Positions 11,556-21,340 of a DNA stretch of 64,000 nucleotides are shown here, one piece after another (position 1 is the first letter of the stretch; every line of letters begins with the position of its first letter). This DNA comes from Plectrocnemia conspersa (lineage: Eukaryota; Arthropoda; Insecta; Trichoptera; Polycentropodidae): contig VTFK01000455.1 of NCBI GenBank assembly GCA_009617715.1, forward strand, positions 186,001 through 250,000. The letters are read 5' to 3'. The notes under the pieces are model-generated. The model saw nothing but the letters and a program-made list of their open reading frames with translations. It did not search any database and was not told where the DNA came from. The translations under genes and the position numbers were made by a program.

Positions 11556-12595
11556 TTAATAAAAGTTGGCCAGTCAGTGGTCGTTTTTTAGTATTTCGAT
11601 TTCATTAAATGACATGCATTTTCTGATCAAATTCAAGGTTAAGAAATCCTGTTTAGAATCCACGTTAAAAGCAATAAAATCGTGCCGTAGTCGTCACAGT
11701 TATATAGCGTTCAAATTAAGTCGTTTTTTTACTAATATTACGGCTTAAAATAAGTGAGCATCGAATAAAGCATATCCAAACCGAATTTTGAGCAATAGGA
11801 GAGCGCCAAAAACAATTATCCCTTCTCAGAAGTCAAAAATCCACGTCAAAAGCAATAAAATCGTACCGGCGCTGTCGCAGTGGGAACGCTCGTTGCCGAG
11901 CGTTCCCACTGCAACGGCGCCGATACGATTTTATTGCTTTTGACGTGAATTTTTGCCTTCTAAGAAGGGATAATTGTTTTTGTGCCCTCATATTGACCAA
12001 AATTCGGTTTGAATATACTTTGACCAACGCTCTTAAATCAAAAGTGGTTTTATTATAATTTGATAAACACTCTTGATAAAGCTTGTCTATACTTCCGCTT
12101 ATTTTCTCCTGAGAGATGAGTTGCTTTAATTTGTTTTTTCTACAACTATAATGAAAGTTCTAAAACTATAATTAGTTTTAGAAATTTTATTAGGCATGGT
12201 TTTGGTTTGATCAGAAAATGGACGTTTCGCAACTGTGAAATTGAATTTCATAGACATTTAAGAGCAGCATGTAATTTCAGTAGCGCCTATAAGTCAAATT
12301 ATATTTTCAATAATAGAAATATGTATCTATTGGTGAAAATGTATTTGGACTTCACTAGTGAAAATATAACTTCACTGAAAAATACACATTTACTATAATA
12401 TTTAAATAAATAATGATCAATATGTAAATTTATATATTACTATATATGTAAATGTTGAAATCATATAATTTTACTAGCATCTGCCAGATAAATTATATTT
12501 TCAATGGTAAAAATATATATGTATATATTTACCAGAGAAAATGTATTCCGATGTGATTTCACTGAAATGACATATTTTAACAAATATTTTCGGAA
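11556..12595 (+). mobile_element. Composite hairpin-bearing non-autonomous element, copy A
   Basis: About 1,040 bp that reappears in inverted orientation at 54600-55560 (copy C) and in part at 44455-44970 (copy B) and 40190-40320 (copy D). Order in A: a 5' block (11560-11625) that is the reverse complement of 55475-55555; a partial arm scrap (11655-11700); the long hairpin (11769-12019); a 3' block with TTCCGCTTATTTTC, a TAATGAAAGTT-like run and ACGTTTCGCAACTGT (12090-12240); and an AT-rich tail with an internal duplication (12293-12395 against 12490-12590). Sharing with C ends at the GATTC near 12597. No coding capacity. Class unknown. The 5' and 3' blocks have no terminal inverted repeats that I could find. 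Confidence 0.7.
11769..12019. repeat. Long hairpin (about 123-bp arms) of copy A
   Basis: Near-perfect inverted repeat. The left arm starts at CCAAACCGAATTTTG (about 11776) and the right arm ends in CAAAATTCGGTTTG (about 11998-12011). The centre is GGGAACGCTCG (11882-11892), loop TTGC (11893-11896), CGAGCGTTCCC (11897-11907). The inner part is strikingly GC-rich and the outer part contains GCAATAAAATCG and ACAATTATCCCTTCT blocks. It should extrude or transcribe into one long stem with a 4-nt loop. Confidence 0.9.
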
Positions 12596-13600
12596 TAGAT
12601 TCAGCCAAATAATATAACAAGAAATCGAAACAAATTTAGATTTAGTTAGGGAATTCTTCTTCTCATTGTATTAGCCATGATCCCCAGATAGGAATAGGCA
12701 ATAAAATAACAACCTATAATTTAAAGAAACGATACAAAGAATAAACCACTTTTTTTTCTTTTATGATTTAGCTCTAAATATTAATCCAATCTAACAATAT
12801 AATTGTAGATTATTTTTTGTCACAAAACTGCTGTAGAATATTTAAAAGGTAGCTGTGCTGCCAGTTGTAATATTTCAGTTAGTGCCACCAACCCCAGAGA
12901 TATAAAAGTCAGGTACCCCAAATGAGGATCATGGCAGGATCATGACTGAGTACTGATTGATTTATCCCGTTGCAACGCATTAGGTTAAGAACAAGTAAAG
13001 CGAAGAGTTAGGTAATTTAATAATTGAAGGAGCGTTGGACCTTCAGTAAGGAAATTTATTCAGAACTCGTACCAAACGGAGCTAGTCCTAATCGACCGAG
13101 ACGTTCCTTAGAAGTCCAATAAAAATGCTACTGAAGCAGTAACACAAATTTCCAATAGTTCAACTCGATCTTCGATGTGACTTGAAGACTACGTGACGCG
13201 AGAACAGATAAGAGTTTTCAACCGCCGACTTAGACAAATTCCCTGCTACTCCCCGAAAAAGTTATCATTACTTTGCCTGTATTTTTCTATTTTTTGCAAA
13301 TTTTGCTGTTAAGCCATCTCATTAATAGCGATTTTACAAATCAGTCAATAGATTATCTTAAAGATTACACAACTAGATAAAAATTCGGAAATTTAATTGA
13401 AGAAAATATTGACTAGTGGTAAGCGATTAACTAACGATTTTTATTAGATCTTTAAACTTTTCAGAAGCTAGAGGCTATACCGCTTTCATACAATATAATT
13501 CAAAGAAAAATTTATGAAACGATCAATTGAAAAGCAAGTTGAAGTGAGAATAAAATATATCAAAAATACTCCTACTCCTGATATAAATATATATTATATT
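12596..13600. other. Intergenic sequence, nothing recognised
   Basis: AT-rich to 12860. 12860-13260 is of moderate GC but has no ORF over 60 codons and no repeat partner that I could establish. Confidence 0.45.
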
Positions 13601-13670
13601 CAGTGACCTAACTATGGGGCTGACCGCCCCGGGCGGCACTTGCTTGGGGGCGGCATTTTCGCGATGGAAG
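13601..13670 (+). mobile_element. Probable hAT-type element terminus
   Basis: CAGTGACCTAACTATGGGGC at 13601-13620 leads into GACCGCCCCGGGCGGCAC and a second GGGGGCGGC block. This arrangement (CAGTG start, then GCCCCGGGCGGCA) is what I recall of the left ends of certain insect hAT elements (ZMYM-type). No matching right end or transposase was located, so this is a single terminus assigned from memory. Confidence 0.4.
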
Positions 13671-14290
13671 GAAGGTGGTTTTTAAACTGAATGATTATGT
13701 AAAAATAATAATCAACAGTTTAACAAATGTTTACGTTGAATACATCGGCATCCTCTATTGAGATGGAAACATATTACATGATGCAAAAGTATTTTAAAAC
13801 TTGCTATCTGTAGAACGGTCTTTTATATGCATTTAATTTTAATCTCGGATAACGCCGGAATATAAACTGCTAGTATTTTATAAAATGTATTTGTGTTTCC
13901 CATGTATGCATCAGGAAATGCATTACTGCCAACGGCAGCGCACGGTAGTTTTAATGTATCATCACCAATTTTTCCGTTTCGCTTTGCGCACCGAGAGCAA
14001 CGACTATCCATCACGGCTGGTTGAAAAAATAAAAAAATAAAAACGAAAAACAAAACGAGTGACGTCACAGGCGGGGCGAGAGCCGATAGACGTCTGCTGT
14101 GCAAAAATGTAGAAAATGAGAGGGCGGTGCAATTGGAAATTCTGCCGTTATTGGAAAATGTGCTTGAAAAAAGAGCATACTCCGACCGGTTGAAGAATGC
14201 GACAAGCGATATTTAAAAAAAAGGCAATTTTGGCCAGGGTCAGCTAGTCAGGGGGAGAAGGCGTGAACCACGGATTGAGATTAGTTGAAC
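13671..14290. other. Mixed sequence, possible interior of the hAT-like element
   Basis: Moderate GC. The minus strand has a 93-codon frame (13823-14104) with a poly-phenylalanine run from an AAAAAATAAAAAAA tract, so it is unlikely to be real. A GTGACGTCAC palindrome (CRE-like) lies near 14060. No transposase motif was recognised. Confidence 0.3.
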
Positions 14291-15721
14291 TCACTGGATG
14301 AAATAGACAATTTTAGAGCAATAATAATTTTATGAGAATAATATATTATATATATATACCATCATTGAAATATAAATACAATGTAAATTTATCATACATG
14401 GCAATAAAGTATGAGGCACGAACAGTCATAAAAAATAAATTTTAATAACTCTGTTTTTATGTAGATTTCTATGAAAATACTACTTTCTACAGAGGGTCTC
14501 ATATGGCAACTAAAAAAATTGATGATAAATTTCAACTCAAACAACCCTTCTTTAGCTATTCCTCGATCCTCTACCACCAAAGATTCAGTTACAATTTTTA
14601 TTTGAGTCGTTCAAACGCAAAAGTTATTATCAAGCTTACATCAACCTTTTTAAGAATTAAAAAAAACATTTGATTAAATTGAGAACCGAATTTATTAAAC
14701 TAATATTGTATATTGTATCTTATTATTTTTGGTATTGGATTGAATTAAAACAAATAATTACTCTATGTTATATTAATTAAAAATACATTTTAATGTTTGA
14801 ACGATACAAATGTGGATAATAGAATTTTGGCCTTTTGTGTAATAATGAATATTAATATGCATATGTATTATTTTGAAATTCGAGTTAACTTCTGATGCCC
14901 TAATAGTAATCGCTAGGATGAACAAAATTCTGATGATTGAAATGGAAAGATACAGTTCAGGTTTATACGGTGTCTTCTAAACGTATATGCGAACGAACCA
15001 AATCGATAGTGAGTTTAAGGTCTGAACTGAAGTCCGAAATTAGAGGTCTTTGAGGAGATGGAACTCATCATTGTCGCACTTATTGAATGATTTTGGAAAT
15101 TTGTTCCGAAACTCATATGTTGAAAATCGAGATTTTTCGATAAGTTATATTTTAAATTTGTACCTTTCCTCTTCATTAATTCAATTTGTTCTTTGATAAT
15201 TTTGATAACGTGGGGTATAGGGCAACTGTTCTGTAATTATCGAACGAGCACAGATCCCATATAATCTTGATTCCAGTCCCCGTTTTTCCATGTTTTGTTG
15301 CGTATGTTACATAACGTTTTACCAACTCTTAACTTGAAGATTTATTATTCCTATTTTTTTTAATAGTATTTTAAATCTGTGTAAGATGTCAGGAGCAAAA
15401 CTGAATTTATTCAGGGTTGTATCCCATATAATATGAAACAATAAAGTAAAATGTTTATATTTAATAATTATTCTATTTAGTTTTTGCGACCAGTACTTTG
15501 AATTTAAACATTATTTTAAAAATAATGTTTTCTAGCTTTATTAAATTTTTCGAAGCGTTAAACGATATAAACAAGATAATGTGGTTATTTATAGACTTTA
15601 GATAAGGCGTTAAAAACGATTTACAGAGATTGATAAGGAAGATGAAAGACTAAATTGTTTTAAAGATTATATAATAAAGAAAGGATGTGATTAATTTTCT
15701 AAATAAATGTTTGTATTAAAT
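14291..15721. other. AT-rich intergenic sequence
   Basis: Contains a TA microsatellite at about 14341-14358. Nothing else recognised. Confidence 0.5.
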
Positions 15722-16289
15722 TAGGGACTGTAGGACGTCCACCCAGCTGTGCAATTAACGCTAAGAATTCAAACCACGACTTAAAACTTATGAATAGGAA
15801 ATAGCAACGCGTTTTGACAAAAGGCTAATAACTAAATAATGCAATAGACAATGGGCATTTCTGGCGTAAAAACCGCTATTGTAATCTATCCCTTGCATTA
15901 ACAACATTTGAATTGTGTTCACCTTGCAATTTCACTTATTCAAGGCGTGAACATATTTCGTTGGTTGAATATGCAAGCGATGCAATTGCTCAACCAACAT
16001 CAGCATCTGTGATTTACCAGAGACGTCTCAAACTAAGAGTATAAAAAATCGACACTTTGTCACATCGGCAAACAATCGAGCGATTCAAGATGAGAAGGTC
16101 CGAGACGGCAGAGAACAAACAACAACAAGAAACACAAGATCATTGGATCATCCAGAGGACAACACTTCTTTACCAGCTTATCTTTCAGCACTCAATTCAC
16201 TATTTCTCTGTGGTAAATTGTACAACTTAACTAAATAAACTATTACCAGCTTTCCGGGGTCTATTTTTGACTGCAAAGTTACACCCCTA
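15722..16289 (+). mobile_element. Candidate solo LTR
   Basis: Runs from TAGGGAC (15722) to ACACCCCTA (16281-16289), with short inverted termini TAGGG/CCCTA. Inside are a TATA-like AGAGTATAAAAAATCGACAC (about 16037) with TTTGTCACATC just downstream, and an ACTAAATAAACTA polyadenylation-like signal near 16233. The ...ACCCCTA end recurs in the LTR-like copies at 49060 and 59376. No flanking target duplication was evident and no internal retroviral-type coding sequence is present. The class (BEL/Pao or gypsy) cannot be decided. Confidence 0.4.
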
Positions 16290-16353
16290 TGGCCTCAAAA
16301 CTCGAAAGACCAATATTGTTTATTAGCAATAGAGGGTTATAAACAAGCGTACG

Positions 16354-16424
16354 GTGAGTGAGTGAGAAGAAATGGGCGTGCGGAACGCATGCAACGCACG
16401 CCCACTTTTTCTCATTCACTCTTA
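16354..16424. repeat. Inverted repeat, about 28-bp arms, GC-rich core
   Basis: GAGTGAGTGAGAAGAAATGGGCGTGCG on the left (from 16354) pairs with CGCACGCCCACTTTTTCTCATTCACTC on the right (from 16395), with few mismatches and a spacer of about 11 nt that contains GCATGC. The flank at 16436-16484 (GAGCGAAAGGG then CACCATACGCGCCTG) is similar to 50835-50873 inside a MITE, so this may be a related element. Confidence 0.75.
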
Positions 16425-16484
16425 TCACTTAACACGCGAGCGAGCGAAAGGGAATGTATCCACCATACGCGCCTGGTTATTAAA

Positions 16485-16779
16485 AGCAATTAAAGCAAAA
16501 AAACTAAATCTAATTTATTTTTAATGAAATAAAGCTTTAGAACCAACATATTAAATGATTTAATAATACAATTTAAAATTATTATGAATTATTCGAAAGT
16601 TCGCCTTAAATTATTAAATTAGCACATTTGAGCATACTTGGAAAATGTAACGTATTTAAACGTTCCATTGAGTCGAACGCCATAATTACTCACAAATCGT
16701 GTATGTTAATTAATTATCCACTCGAATGGTTATTATACTTCTATTTGCCTTAAGTTTTCCACACAATAATCTATTTTTA
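16485..16779. other. AT-rich intergenic sequence
   Basis: Nothing recognised. Confidence 0.45.
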
Positions 16780-17180
16780 AGCGAAAACAACACCCTGCCC
16801 GAGAAATTAATTCAACTTTCAGACTGTTGACCCACAACGACGCGTCACATATTAAATTACCGACCACCGTGTGGCGGTGTCTGCGGCGTTTAAGGGAAAA
16901 TTTTATTTCTCCTATTTTATTTATTACCAGCGATTTTTTCTCATATAGAATTTCCACCCCGTGTAGTTATGCATTAATGAGACGTAATTATTGTTCGAAA
17001 TTTTCACCACCGCCGGCGCCGTCGGGTACTTGTTATTTTGTCGCGCTATCCCCATTTTTTCCCTTCACTACCTACTCCTTCTTCCACCACTTCGATTTTA
17101 TAACTTCTTATTTTGGCTCGTTATAAAGTTTCGAGTGTCCATTTTAGCCGGCGATCGAGTAATTCCATTTTAATTAGTCG
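16780..17180. other. GC-richer island, candidate conserved non-coding element
   Basis: The block contains dense CpG around 16840-16890 and 17010-17050 and a pyrimidine-rich run at 17050-17095. Three overlapping ORFs (plus 99 and 60 codons, minus 74 codons) exist in different frames, with no recognisable protein family. Overlap of open frames in all phases argues for composition rather than coding. A TATGCATTAATGAG homeodomain-like site lies near 16967. Confidence 0.3.
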
Positions 17181-17399
17181 TTATTTTATAATACTTGGAT
17201 CGATGCTGTAAATGTCTGCGTGAGATACACAACTACGCAAGCGGTAATTTTATAAAATAATTCATTTTTAATTTAATAAAACCACATCTGGTACGAACCT
17301 ACATGAATGACTTTAAATAATAACAGGCAAGTAAATAGAAAAAAATTCAAGATTAATAATATCTCGATTTCTAGGAATATTTAAAAAGAAAGCAACAAA
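17181..17399. other. AT-rich intergenic sequence
   Basis: Nothing recognised. Confidence 0.4.
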
Positions 17400-17499
17400 C
17401 TACCATGGAGCTCATTTGGCGGATAAACTTGTCGAGCTATGGCATAAATTCTACAAAAGATCAACAATTTATCTAGCAATCCAAAAAAATCATGCTATT

Positions 17500-17625
17500 A
17501 TATGCAACGATACACATATTGATGCAATTTGCTATGATTTCACTGCAATGGGTTGCGTGGCACGCCTTTCAGCTGATGATATGTGAAAAAATTTCCACTA
17601 AAAAAAGATTGTGTTGTGCGTAATA
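17500..17625 (+). repeat. Dispersed repeat, copy 2 of 3 (tentative)
   Basis: Shares the ATGGGTTGCGTGGCAC core and the following CTGATGATATGTG-like and A-rich blocks with copies at 7440 and 23270. Diverged, ends unclear. Confidence 0.35.
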
Positions 17626-18233
17626 ATACGATACTTGAATTAAATATATATATATACATATATATACCATATATACAACAAACACGATAGGAAAATAATA
17701 CTTTTTAAATATTAATAACTGACGCAATTGATGAAACAAATACGAGGCACGGTATCAGGGGGCACAAGTATTTTTTTACTGGCATAGTATACAAAATCCA
17801 TTAGTTTTTTACTCAAGTATTTGTACTACGAGTGGTCACTATAAAATAAAAGTGTTTAACTAAGATTAAATAATATATTAATAATAATAGTGTAACTCAT
17901 TCAACTCTCAAAATATTTTTATTAAGTTCTATTATATTTATATTTTTAATAGCCATTGCTGAATATTTAAAACCGCTGCTTACATAAGTAAGAAATTGGT
18001 AATGTTAAAATATGCAATATCAGTAAAATAACTTAAACCACGCGTACCATATATTAGATACAATAACATAGGAAATGTGTTTCTAACCTTAAGGGAGTAT
18101 GGCTTACTGATTGTTTTTTAATTGGTTATATGAAGTCACATATATAATAATACAGTACATTAGGTTAAATGCGGATATTAACAATATAATTGTATGCAGT
18201 GCAAAGTGTCAGTCTGCAAAGTGTCGTGGCGGA
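17626..18233. other. AT-rich sequence with TA microsatellite
   Basis: A TATATATATACATATATATAC tract sits at about 17647-17670. The rest is unremarkable. Confidence 0.5.
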
Positions 18234-18410
18234 GTGTTGTTAAAACAAACCTACATATGGGTACGCATTGTATTTTATTATTATTTTAAATAACTTAATG
18301 AATCGTTGCTTTAAATGCATAAATCGATAGAATAGATTGTAGCTATGTATATAAGTGTGCGTTAATAAATATTCGTCGTGTCTTTGGCAAAAACAATGTC
18401 ATTGTTGACA
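18234..18410 (+). mobile_element. Possible short solo LTR (weak)
   Basis: Starts TGTTGTTAAAACA and ends ATTGTTGACA, i.e. TG...CA, about 177 bp, with TATATAAGTGTGCG near 18348 followed by AATAAATATTC near 18366, the usual promoter then poly(A) order of a compact copia-type LTR. No target-site duplication or internal region was seen. It could be coincidence. Confidence 0.25.
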
Positions 18411-18960
18411 CCGTAGTACCGATCCGTAATTGCGTTCTTTGTTTGCAGATTACGAGACTTAATTTTGCGGCGGTGGGAGAAAACCTGCGACAGCATTATT
18501 CCCCGCCACAATAAAACAATCAATAAAGCTATGTAGATTAGACGTCGCTGACTGGGATATAATAAAATAGCTAATCCTTCATCGAAGGATTAAAAATTAT
18601 TATCCTGAGTGGTACAGATATGTCAAAAGTATGCTACATAAAAAAAACACGTTTTATAACTAAATTTAATTTATTTTAAATAAATTATTTACTGCTTTTT
18701 CCGAAAAAATATTTTAAATGTAAAAACATTCTGTAGGAAATGTGTATTGAGGATTGAAGCTGTTTGAATTTAAGCAACTTTTTGGTCTTAGGTTGTCACG
18801 TTCCATATATTTCGTGTTTAAAAAGCTTTTAAACAAGCTTCCTTACATTCAGGCACTTCTAAATATACTTTATACGCTGATTCTTTATTGTGTTGTCTAC
18901 AAGTACTAATAAAAATCAAGAAGACGACTGATTAGAATATTTAAGAAAACCTAATCTGCG
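18411..18960. other. Intergenic sequence
   Basis: A small imperfect inverted repeat (GGCGGTGGG ... CCCCGCCAC) spans 18471-18511. Otherwise AT-rich with nothing recognised. Confidence 0.4.
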
Positions 18961-18964
18961 ATGA

Positions 18965-19213
18965 TTGATCGGAACTATATTTAATTATATAGAAATCACC
19001 AATTCTGATCTCTCAGAAACGATAGAAGTTGAAATATATGAATTTGAATGCAAATGCCTAAACATTGTCAAGGTCCTTGAGGAAGTTTTAAATATTACAT
19101 CGTTCGAATATCGAAAGCAGCTATTTTACATTCCCGAACCAGAAAACCCTAATTACAAGCTATCTATAAATCTTGAGCTTCAAAAGCAGCAACAGCATAC
19201 TTCCCTTTGCTAA
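18965..19213 (+). CDS. Unidentified 82-codon ORF (doubtful)
   Basis: Open from an ATG at 18965 to TAG at 19211-19213. The predicted product is acidic (many Glu/Asp), with PEPENPNYKLSINLELQK near its C-terminus. The first ATG lies in AT-rich sequence and there is no upstream promoter that I could identify. It does not resemble a family I know. Amino-acid composition is more protein-like than most open frames in this window, so it may be a fragment of a decayed gene or transposon. Coding status is unproven. Confidence 0.25.
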   Translation: MIGTIFNYIEITNSDLSETIEVEIYEFECKCLNIVKVLEEVLNITSFEYRKQLFYIPEPENPNYKLSINLELQKQQQHTSLC

Positions 19214-19219
19214 TCTGTC

Positions 19220-19700
19220 CTGTCCCACCGCGGACCGGGCATACATCACGAGTTATTAGCGGTGTGTGTATTCAGGACAACAGGGTGGGCGGTGTACAGG
19301 CAGGGTAAGCAGAATGTGGCCCGCGTGATGTAGTCGCTTGTGCGGCCCGTGGACGTCTGCGCTAATGTAAAATCAATACAGGGCCTCGCTCTCTCTCGGA
19401 CCACAACCCTGCAGCAGGGGTGTGCAACGGATGCTGGATCACATTTCGTTACACCTGCATGGCCACAGTGGCTCGATATTGGATACACAAAACCTGCGCC
19501 CAGATATGTGTCGTTTTGAATGCGAGGGGAAAACTTTGATTTCACGGGATAGTGGCAGTCTCCGGAAAGTGTTATGGTAATGGGCTGGTATTTATGTGCT
19601 TTGGTCATGTGTGTTTTGCCCGGCTGTGTGTATGCATATGGGTAATTTGTATACGCACTCGAGTGTATGTTGTATGTATGCGGCACAGGAATGGCACAGT
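19220..19700 (-). other. GC-rich island containing the window's longest ORF (146 codons)
   Basis: Strongly GC-richer block. The minus strand is open from 19686 to 19246 (146 codons); the product is rich in His, Tyr, Thr, Pro and Cys with no motif, signal peptide or membrane segment that I recognise. Repeated TGTGTGTAT-type sequence at 19610-19680 supplies the Tyr/Thr/His-rich N-terminus, which suggests a low-complexity origin. I think a non-coding conserved or regulatory island is more likely than a gene, but a lineage-specific protein cannot be excluded. Confidence 0.3.
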
Positions 19701-19924
19701 TGTGCGAAAGTTTGAAAATTTTTGAGTTAATATTAGTTTGCTTTTGGGTTAGTTTGGTGCTGTACGATCGCGTTGGGATTTGAGCCTGCTATTAATATAA
19801 GGTCATTTCGTTAATCGAACGAATGGTGTATATTTTGACGCTTTGGCTAATTAGGCGTTATAAGTTTTGTGTTAAGAGTGGCAAAATTAAATCTAATCAT
19901 CTTGTGGTAAAATAATTTTAAATT
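19701..19924. other. Intergenic sequence
   Basis: Nothing recognised. Confidence 0.4.
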
Positions 19925-21340
19925 ATTATTTATTTATTTAAATTAAATTAAGACCATCGTAACCTAACAGGTTACCCCAATGCGTCACCATGGTTGAAAA
20001 CAATAATTGTATTATTTCAATACACAAAAATATATATAATTAAAATAATACATATAAAGAAGCAAACAAAAAAATCATATACTATTAAAATGATATTATA
20101 CGAAACGGACCATTTCCTCGTAGTTGACATTAAACAGATCAATGTGCAATGCCAGTGTATTAAAGAGCCGGATGGCGACAGCCATAGGCGAGTTGACAAG
20201 TGCGGACGTCCTAGCCCCAACGGCCATCAAAAGAGGACGGGATCGTCTGGCAGACATTCTGGAACTCAAAACTAGAATTCCTCGAGAATAGCTGGATTGT
20301 CAATAGCACCTTTCAGTAGTGCAAATAAATGCTTAACTCCTAAAAGAAAAGCGCTGGGATATAAGAACGGATAATAACAAAATATATTTTTATAAAGGTA
20401 TCTTAAAACACTTTTTTAAATCTTTTTGACTAAAATTGAGTATTTGGTTATTCGGGGATTACAAATTATAAATTCTGATTAAAGATTTCCACGAACTAAG
20501 GTGTCATAGAAGACACGAATAACTGACAGATCGTTAAAGTGAAAGGCGTTCCTAATAACAAAGCATTTATCACAGAAATCGCGAATGTGTAGAGAGAGCC
20601 TCTACTTGCTCTCAAAAGTGATTCCGAAATCTTTAGTGGAAATTTCTCTAGCCAATATGTTCCTACCAAGATCGTAGGAATAAGCTGATGGCGAACGGAA
20701 AGTATGTCACTTTCCCACACTAAAGAGAGTCTAAATCACTATGTATAGCGAAGGAATCCACAACATATCGAATGCATTTATACAATTTAAAAACATCTGC
20801 GTACAGAAGAAAACTTGAATTCTTAACTGCTGTATTTATGTCATTAATAAATAATATAAAGAACAGAGGGCCCAGATTGCACCCTTGAGGAACCCCCGAA
20901 AGGGTGAAATATTATTTCGACAATCGGCCGCCATAGGTTACAAACTGTCTACGATCGATAACCGAGTTAAATCATCCGAGCAACTGAGGTTCGACAATTT
21001 TTTTAATAATAACCCATGACAAGTACTGTCGAAGGCCTTCTCAAAATCTGTATATACGACGTCTACTTGAAATCTTGGATCGAGAGATTTTGTCACCGTT
21101 TTGGTGAAAGACAGAAGGTTAGTAATAGTGGAACGGGCGGGATGAATTCCATTGGTCCAACAAAACTTGCCGAAAGTGATTAAAACCATATCTATGGATA
21201 TTTATTTTAAATAATTTAGCAGAAGCTGACAATACAGCAACTGGTTAATAGTTCTTTATATACAATTTGCCACCTTCTTTTGAATAGGGGTGACTTTTGT
21301 GCATTTCTAAAGATCAGTAAATGATGACGTCTTGAGAATT
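19925..21340 (-). pseudogene. Decayed jockey-type non-LTR retrotransposon, RT to 3' end
   Basis: Read on the minus strand from 21340 downwards: a first RT region with KNY*PVAVLSASAKLFK (about 21190-21260, frameshifted), then an open stretch 21189-20938 with the RT fingers/palm (HPARSTITNLL, VDVVYTDFEKAFD, HGLLLKKLS), then GVPQGCNLGPLFFILFINDI and SSFLLYADVFKLY (about 20775-20900), where the catalytic YADD is YADV. A frameshifted DFGITFESK-type block follows (20500-20660). The C-terminal jockey tail with RTSALVNSPMAVAIRLFN lies at about 20150-20240 and the 3' UTR ends near 19925 in TAATTTAAATAAATAAATA. Several stops and frameshifts. Complete elements also carry an endonuclease domain and a gag-like ORF1, both missing here (5' truncated). 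RT would copy element RNA into the target site. This copy is dead. Confidence 0.85.

Noticed and set aside
13823..14104. 93-codon minus ORF
   Set aside because: Driven by an A-rich tract giving a Phe/Leu run. No similarity.
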